This document shows, piece by piece, positions 6,407 to 10,082 of a stretch of 10,082 nucleotides of DNA. The notes beneath the pieces were generated by a model. That model was not told where the DNA came from. It saw nothing but the letters and a program-made list of their open reading frames with translations, and made no database searches. A program made the translations under genes and the position numbers. How positions within the stretch are numbered: position 1 is the stretch's first letter; every line of letters starts with the position of its first letter. The stretch covers positions 1-10,082 of the forward strand of contig DATDIX010000395.1 of the NCBI GenBank assembly GCA_036520835.1. Reading direction: 5' to 3'. The DNA is from VBAT01 sp036520835. GTDB taxonomy: Bacteria > Bacteroidota > Bacteroidia > Chitinophagales > Chitinophagaceae.

Positions 6407-6913
6407 ATTTCAAATGATTAGTTGATAAGTAAATTTACCTGCCTCTGGGGCCGGTTGATGAATAACGAGTTGCGAAGTTATCAGAAAACAGGCAATCGGG
6501 CAAAATCATGGATTTGAGTCCGCGATAGCTCAGGGATGGGTTGCCGGCACAGTTTATAATGCATAATAAAAATGGCAAGTGCCGCAGAATTAAAACTATA
6601 AGAACATTTTATCATGTGTCCAGGCAAATTGGCTTTGCAAAAAGAGACTGAAACGCTTTATTTATTCTGATTTTTAACTTAATTTGAAAGTGATTTCATC
6701 AATCAATCCTCCAGCCTTCTGAACGCTCCACAGCAAAGCAATTTAACTTTCTCTCAAACCTTGGCATGTGTCTGCATAACCCACAGAACTAACTCGTAGG
6801 GTTAGCAGAATATCCTATCTAGCGCCACTTTCATTGCAGGTATCATCGCATACTGCATAACTATGATCAAGCCGATCTTTAAGCATCAAGGTTAACCTAT
6901 TAAACTTAATAGT
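6407..6913. other. 507-bp intergenic stretch without a convincing gene
   Basis: This region lies between two divergently oriented genes (dehydrogenase on minus, small exported protein on plus), so it should hold both promoters. All frames are broken by stops within short distances, and the longest start-to-stop frames I checked were only about 20 codons. A short inverted repeat CGGCAC (6545-6550) / GTGCCG (6579-6584) is present, and a TAGCTCAG string at 6526-6533 recalls a tRNA D-arm without any other tRNA part. Another inverted repeat abuts the right-hand gene at 6897-6912. I see no clear -33/-7 pair for the plus-strand gene. A degraded gene or an unrecognised small RNA cannot be excluded. 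Confidence 0.6.
6897..6912 (+). promoter_or_regulatory. AT-rich inverted repeat directly before the start of the small exported protein
   Basis: CTATTAA (6897-6903) and TTAATAG (6906-6912) are perfect 7-bp arms around AC, ending one base before the ATG at 6914. It could be an operator or a weak leader hairpin over the start codon. The AT-rich composition makes a chance palindrome quite possible. Confidence 0.3.
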
Positions 6914-7417
6914 ATGAGGAAGGCGTTATTCTCTTTTATATTGCTTGCAACAGGATTTGCATGCTACTCACAGATCTCTGCTGAGGATCTGAAAAAATTA
7001 AGAAAGAAAAGAATAAACAATTATGTGATCACGGGTTCATTGGTGATGATGGCCGGGGCTGCCGATGGTGCCAACCAGGCGCTGCTGTTCCAATACCCGG
7101 GGTTTAAAAAAGCTTTTCCGCATTCCTCCGATCAATTCTGGAAACCATCAATCAGTGGCGCCAACAAGTATAAAAACGGTGATCCGGCACAGGGAGCCGC
7201 GTATCCCGGTAGCCGGACATGGCTGGTGTTTACCACGGATGGTTATCACCTTACCAGGTTTACCGAGCATCTTTTTATGTCAGGCGCCATTGCCTTCAAG
7301 ATCTCCGGGTTTGAAAAAAGGAAATGGTATATCTACGCCGCTGAGATCGCAGGTTATTGGCTGATGAACAGGGTGGGTTTTTGTATGACCTATAATAGTT
7401 TCAAATGTTACCCCTGA
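6914..7417 (+). CDS. Small exported protein of unknown function
   Basis: This 167-residue protein starts MRKALFSFILLATGFACYSQ, a clear signal peptide (positive n-region, hydrophobic core, cleavage probably after about residue 19). A cysteine (Cys17) is in the cleavage area, but GFAC is a poor lipobox, so type I cleavage is more likely. After a short basic helix (DLKKLRKKR, 25-33) comes a hydrophobic, glycine/alanine-rich segment (about 36-51) that may be membrane-associated. Then comes an aromatic-rich core with DQFWKPSISGANKYKNGDP and WLVFTTDGYHLTRF, and a second hydrophobic segment near 140-152. The FW-P-S-NKY-NGDP and VFTTDG-H pattern looks like a conserved Bacteroidota hypothetical family, but I cannot name it and infer no function. 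It lies upstream of the M1 peptidase gene in the same direction, 118 bp from that start, with no strong terminator between. Confidence 0.75.
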   Translation: MRKALFSFILLATGFACYSQISAEDLKKLRKKRINNYVITGSLVMMAGAADGANQALLFQYPGFKKAFPHSSDQFWKPSISGANKYKNGDPAQGAAYPGSRTWLVFTTDGYHLTRFTEHLFMSGAIAFKISGFEKRKWYIYAAEIAGYWLMNRVGFCMTYNSFKCYP

Positions 7418-7435
7418 TAAGGTGCCGCTAACTTG

Positions 7436-7452
7436 CTGGCTCAATTTGCCAG
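7436..7452 (+). other. Weak hairpin between the small exported protein and the M1 peptidase gene
   Basis: CTGGC (7436-7440) pairs with GCCAG (7448-7452) around a 7-nt loop, 18 nt after the stop codon at 7417. A third related string, CTGGCA at 7483-7488, could pair instead with TGCCAG at 7447-7452. There is no T-tract, so this is a poor terminator and may only be chance structure. Confidence 0.25.
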
Positions 7453-7498
7453 GTTATCATTGCTCATAGCCACCTGTCACAACTGGCAGGGCGGATGG

Positions 7499-7532
7499 AT
7501 TGATTTTAAGTATTCTTGCTTTTAAAATCAAT
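7499..7532 (+). promoter_or_regulatory. 11-bp inverted repeat enclosing a candidate -7 promoter box before the M1 peptidase gene
   Basis: ATTGATTTTAA (7499-7509) and TTAAAATCAAT (7522-7532) are perfect inverted repeats separated by 12 bases. Within that spacer lies TATTCTTG (7511-7518), one mismatch from the Bacteroidota -7 consensus TAnnTTTG. The right arm ends 3 nt before the ATG at 7536. If the box is used, the repeat straddles the promoter like an operator. If transcription comes from further upstream, the same repeat would form a leader hairpin next to the start codon. A TTG -33 element at the correct distance was not found. Confidence 0.45.
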
Positions 7533-7535
7533 AAT

Positions 7536-9425
7536 ATGTCCCGGCGCATTATTTTATCCTGTCTCATCTTTCTTTGTTTTCAAATTGCCCGTTCACAGGG
7601 ACTGTTCATGCCCCGTGATGTGCAAAAAGCCTTTAATAAAGGAACGAGGTCAACAGATGGGAAACCTGGTAAGAATTACTGGCAGAATTATGGAAGATAC
7701 AATATCACCATTACAGCACTGCCTCCCGACCGTACCGTTAAAGGAAATGAAACGATCACTTATATCAACAATAGCCCCGACACCTTGAGAAGTGTTAATA
7801 TCAAACTCTTCCTCAATATTCATAAACCCGGTGCTCCACGCAATTTCGGTGCTTCTCCTGATTATGTTATTTCAGGGGTCGTGATTGATGGTTTTTCTGT
7901 GAATGGAAAGAAGGAACAATGGCCCCCAGAACAGTTCACCAACCAGCAGGTACGGTTACCTAAACCATTGTTGCCGCATGATTCTGTACAACTCGCTTTT
8001 GACTGGCATTATGAAATATCTGTGGGAAGCGGCCGGGAAGGGATGATAGACTCTACCACTTATTTTTTGGCTTATTTCTACCCACGGGTAGCCGTATATG
8101 ATGACTATAATGGCTGGGACAGGATGAATTTTATGGATTCACATGAATTTTACAGCGACTTCAATGACTATAGCGTTACGATCAACGTTCCTGCAAATTA
8201 TATTGTTTGGGGAACGGGAACCTTGCAAAAACCCGGCTCTGTATTACAGCCCGCCATCCTGGAACGGTTTAATGAATCACTTACTTCAGATAAGGTGGTC
8301 AGGATCGTTACAAAAGAAAACCTGGCTGCAAAAAATGTAACAGCGCAGAATGCGATGAACTCCTGGCAGTTTATTACTAAAAATATCCCTGATGTAGCTT
8401 TTGGCCTCAGTGATCATTATGTATGGGATGGAACAAGCGTAGTGGTGGATGATGCTACCGGCAGAAGGGCAAGTGCCCAGTCGGCATATAACGATACGGC
8501 TGCCGATTATCATTATGTAGCCGGGTATGCCAGGCATTCATTGAACTGGTTCTCGCATAAATGGCCAGGCATCCCATATCCTTATGAAAAAACAACGATC
8601 TTCCAGGGCTATGCAGATATGGAATACCCCATGATGGCCAATAACAGTACATTCGATGATACGGTCTTCTCCCGTTTTGTGGCAGAGCATGAAGTAGTAC
8701 ATACTTACATGCCATTTTATATGGGCATCAATGAAACAAGGTATGGTTTTATGGATGAGGGATGGGCCACTGCTTTTGAGCTGCTTATCGGAATTGATGA
8801 TCTTGGAAAAGAAAGAGCAGTAAATTTCTTTAAACGATTTCGTGTGCAGGGATGGACCAGCAACACTTCATCCGACCTGCAGATACCCATTATCACTCCG
8901 GCTGATGCCATGACAGGACCAGGCTTTGGAACTAATATTTACGGCAAAGCGGCATTAGGGTATTTAGCTTTGAAGGATCTGCTCGGGGATGAGCTGTTTA
9001 AAAAATGCCTGCATGAATATATGAACCGCTGGAATGGCAAGCATCCCATTCCCTGGGATTTCTTCCATACATTCAGTAATGCCGCCGGTAAAAACCTTGA
9101 TTGGTTCTGGAATAACTGGTTCTTCAGTACCCATTATAATGATCTTGCTGTACAGGAAGTAAAGAAGTCATCCAGGGGCTATACCGTAACTGTAAAAAAT
9201 ATCGGCGGTTTCTTTTCACCGGTAGATATGATCGTGAAATATGAAGATGGTACCACTGAAACAAAGCACCTGACACCGGCCGTATGGGAGAAGAATGCGA
9301 AACAAACTACGGTAACTGTTTTCACCAAAAAGAAAATAGAGTCAGTGAAACTGGAAGGCGGCATTTTTATAGATGCAGATGTAAGTAATAACCAGGTGAT
9401 GCCGGGAGAGAAGAAAGGGTTTTAG
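7536..9425 (+). CDS. Secreted M1 family zinc metallopeptidase (aminopeptidase N-like)
   Basis: This zinc peptidase is predicted to act outside the cytoplasm on peptides. I start it at the ATG at 7536 (629 residues), giving MSRRIILSCLIFLCFQIARSQG, a good signal peptide. The open frame reaches a TTG at 7500, but this adds 12 residues encoded within an inverted repeat and promoter-like sequence. The zinc motif is intact: HEVVH (His385, Glu386, His389), then MDEGWAT with Glu408, the HExxH-x18-E spacing of clan MA family M1. NIYGKAALGYL (467-477) carries the likely catalytic tyrosine, Tyr469. The usual exopeptidase motif GAMEN appears as ADMEY (360-364): Glu363, which binds the substrate N-terminus, is kept but the Asn is Tyr. 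The N-terminal half (about 50-220) is the beta-rich M1 domain; the C-terminal 90 residues form a beta-rich end without an obvious T9SS sorting signal. A paralog follows directly. Confidence 0.93.
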   Translation: MSRRIILSCLIFLCFQIARSQGLFMPRDVQKAFNKGTRSTDGKPGKNYWQNYGRYNITITALPPDRTVKGNETITYINNSPDTLRSVNIKLFLNIHKPGAPRNFGASPDYVISGVVIDGFSVNGKKEQWPPEQFTNQQVRLPKPLLPHDSVQLAFDWHYEISVGSGREGMIDSTTYFLAYFYPRVAVYDDYNGWDRMNFMDSHEFYSDFNDYSVTINVPANYIVWGTGTLQKPGSVLQPAILERFNESLTSDKVVRIVTKENLAAKNVTAQNAMNSWQFITKNIPDVAFGLSDHYVWDGTSVVVDDATGRRASAQSAYNDTAADYHYVAGYARHSLNWFSHKWPGIPYPYEKTTIFQGYADMEYPMMANNSTFDDTVFSRFVAEHEVVHTYMPFYMGINETRYGFMDEGWATAFELLIGIDDLGKERAVNFFKRFRVQGWTSNTSSDLQIPIITPADAMTGPGFGTNIYGKAALGYLALKDLLGDELFKKCLHEYMNRWNGKHPIPWDFFHTFSNAAGKNLDWFWNNWFFSTHYNDLAVQEVKKSSRGYTVTVKNIGGFFSPVDMIVKYEDGTTETKHLTPAVWEKNAKQTTVTVFTKKKIESVKLEGGIFIDADVSNNQVMPGEKKGF

Positions 9426-9439
9426 ATAAAGTATTTCCT

Positions 9440-9485
9440 GCAAAGGCGCAGTGTCGTAAAGCATATGCTTGCGCTGCGCCTTTGC
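9440..9485 (+). repeat. 12-bp inverted repeat (hairpin) between the two M1 peptidase genes
   Basis: GCAAAGGCGCAG (9440-9451) and CTGCGCCTTTGC (9474-9485) pair perfectly, and the stem can be extended by G-U and G-C pairs at 9452-9454/9471-9473. The loop contains a second palindrome, AAGCATATGCTT (9459-9470), so the whole region can fold as a stem topped by a small hairpin. It begins 14 nt after the stop of the first M1 gene. No T-run follows (TATGTTCTG), so it is not a textbook terminator; it may stabilise the 3' end of the upstream transcript or be a local repeat. Confidence 0.6.
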
Positions 9486-9533
9486 TATGTTCTGAGAAAA
9501 CTAATACCTAAATTGCATCCAATACTGATACCT

Positions 9534-10082
9534 ATGCGCTACCACTTATTTATTGCCGTATCCCTTTCAGCTATTATTGCTGATGCTCAAACACTGTTGC
9601 CGACTCCACGGAACATTCAGGCCACCTATGATAAAGACACAAGATCAACAACCGGCAGACCGGGAAAGAACTATTGGCAGAATACAGCGAATTACGATCT
9701 TCAAATAAGTTTTGATCCTGCTTCAAGACTGTTAAGAGGCGTTGCTGATATTGCGTATATCAACAACAGCCCCGATGTACTGAACCAGGTTTGGTTCAAG
9801 CTATACCCGAATTATTATAAAAAAGGGGCGCCCCGCCAGTCACCTGTTGCCCCGGATGATCTTACAGACGGATTGGTCATTGATTCACTATGGATAAATA
9901 ACCAGCTTGCTCCTGCATCTGCCATGAGGATCAGCAATACTAATGCTACCATCAGCGGGCAATCGATCGGGAAGGGGCAGGGTATTAAATTTCGTATCGC
10001 TTATCATTACACATTGAATAAAGGCTCCCACCAGTGTACCGGGGAAATAGAACCGGGGGCAGCATTTATTGCTTATTTTTTT
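9534..10082 (+). CDS. N-terminal part of a second M1 family metallopeptidase, paralog of the preceding gene (3' truncated by window edge)
   Basis: An ATG at 9534 opens a frame of exactly 183 codons with no stop before the right edge. It begins MRYHLFIAVSLSAIIADAQ, a signal peptide with likely cleavage after ADA. The mature part aligns without effort to the preceding M1 protein: TPRNIQATYDKDTRSTTGRP against MPRDVQKAFNKGTRSTDGKP, then PGKNYWQN identical, AYINNSPD against TYINNSPD, and KGAPRQSP against PGAPRNFG. The visible part covers the N-terminal beta-rich M1 domain only; the HExxH zinc site lies beyond the window, so activity cannot be judged. Gene order and similarity indicate tandem duplication, with clear divergence between the copies (for example YNITITALPPDRTVKG against YDLQISFDPASRLLRG). 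The spacer from the first copy is 108 bp and holds the 12-bp hairpin. Confidence 0.9.
   Translation, partial: MRYHLFIAVSLSAIIADAQTLLPTPRNIQATYDKDTRSTTGRPGKNYWQNTANYDLQISFDPASRLLRGVADIAYINNSPDVLNQVWFKLYPNYYKKGAPRQSPVAPDDLTDGLVIDSLWINNQLAPASAMRISNTNATISGQSIGKGQGIKFRIAYHYTLNKGSHQCTGEIEPGAAFIAYFF

Noticed and set aside
6517..6590. tRNA-like string TAGCTCAG (6526-6533) in the intergenic region
   Set aside because: There is no partner for the D-stem, no anticodon arm and no T-arm (GGTTCGA-type) downstream, so only a box-A-like coincidence remains.
6614..6670. 18-codon frame (MCPGKLALQKETETLYLF)
   Set aside because: It is too short, has no ribosome binding site or family motif, and is expected by chance in this gap.
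6815..6886. 23-codon frame on the minus strand (MLKDRLDHSYAVCDDTC...)
   Set aside because: It has no supporting signal, no recognisable family and chance-level length.
7500..7535. TTG start for the first M1 peptidase
   Set aside because: The ATG at 7536 gives a clean signal peptide, while the added codons consist of an inverted repeat and a promoter-like box.

Overview
The window looks like chromosomal DNA of a Bacteroidota bacterium, most likely from the Chitinophagaceae or a close group. I infer this from the moderate GC, the near absence of Shine-Dalgarno sequences before clear start codons, several weak matches to the Bacteroidota -7 promoter element TAnnTTTG, and gene families common there: an exported DUF2279 protein, a large phospho-sugar mutase of about 570 residues, the DUF433/DUF5615 pair, and tandem secreted M1-like metallopeptidases. 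The genus assignment is inference from style, not from a marker gene.

Layout, left to right. The 3' end of a gene of unknown function (1-638, +) converges without a spacer on an exported DUF2279 protein (639-1598, -). A phospho-sugar mutase (1751-3475, +) follows and ends in a hairpin terminator. Next is a compact two-gene module that looks like a DUF433/DUF5615 (PIN-like) toxin-antitoxin system (3565-4129, +), with the toxin start overlapping the antitoxin end. A protein-L-isoaspartate O-methyltransferase (4172-4828, +) then converges on dihydrolipoyl dehydrogenase (5003-6406, -). The 174 bp between those two stop codons is filled by a nested inverted-repeat structure. A 507-bp stretch without a convincing gene (6407-6913) leads to a small exported protein of unknown function (6914-7417, +). 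Two tandem paralogous M1-family metallopeptidases close the window: a complete one (7536-9425, +) and the first 183 codons of a second (9534 to the right edge, +).

How the genes work together. The mutase (sugar phosphate interconversion), the isoaspartate methyltransferase (repair of aged proteins) and the lipoamide dehydrogenase (E3 of the 2-oxo-acid dehydrogenase complexes) are unlinked housekeeping functions, each apparently transcribed on its own. The M1 pair is a clear local duplication for peptide breakdown outside the cytoplasm. The DUF433/DUF5615 pair is the only accessory-looking module.

I found no rRNA, no convincing tRNA, no CRISPR array and no insertion sequence. The least ordinary sequence is non-coding: the nested repeat at 4829-5002, a hairpin inside the antitoxin gene just upstream of the toxin start, an 11-bp inverted repeat around a candidate promoter in front of the first M1 gene, and a 12-bp hairpin between the two M1 genes. 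I did not see a clearly new multi-gene system.
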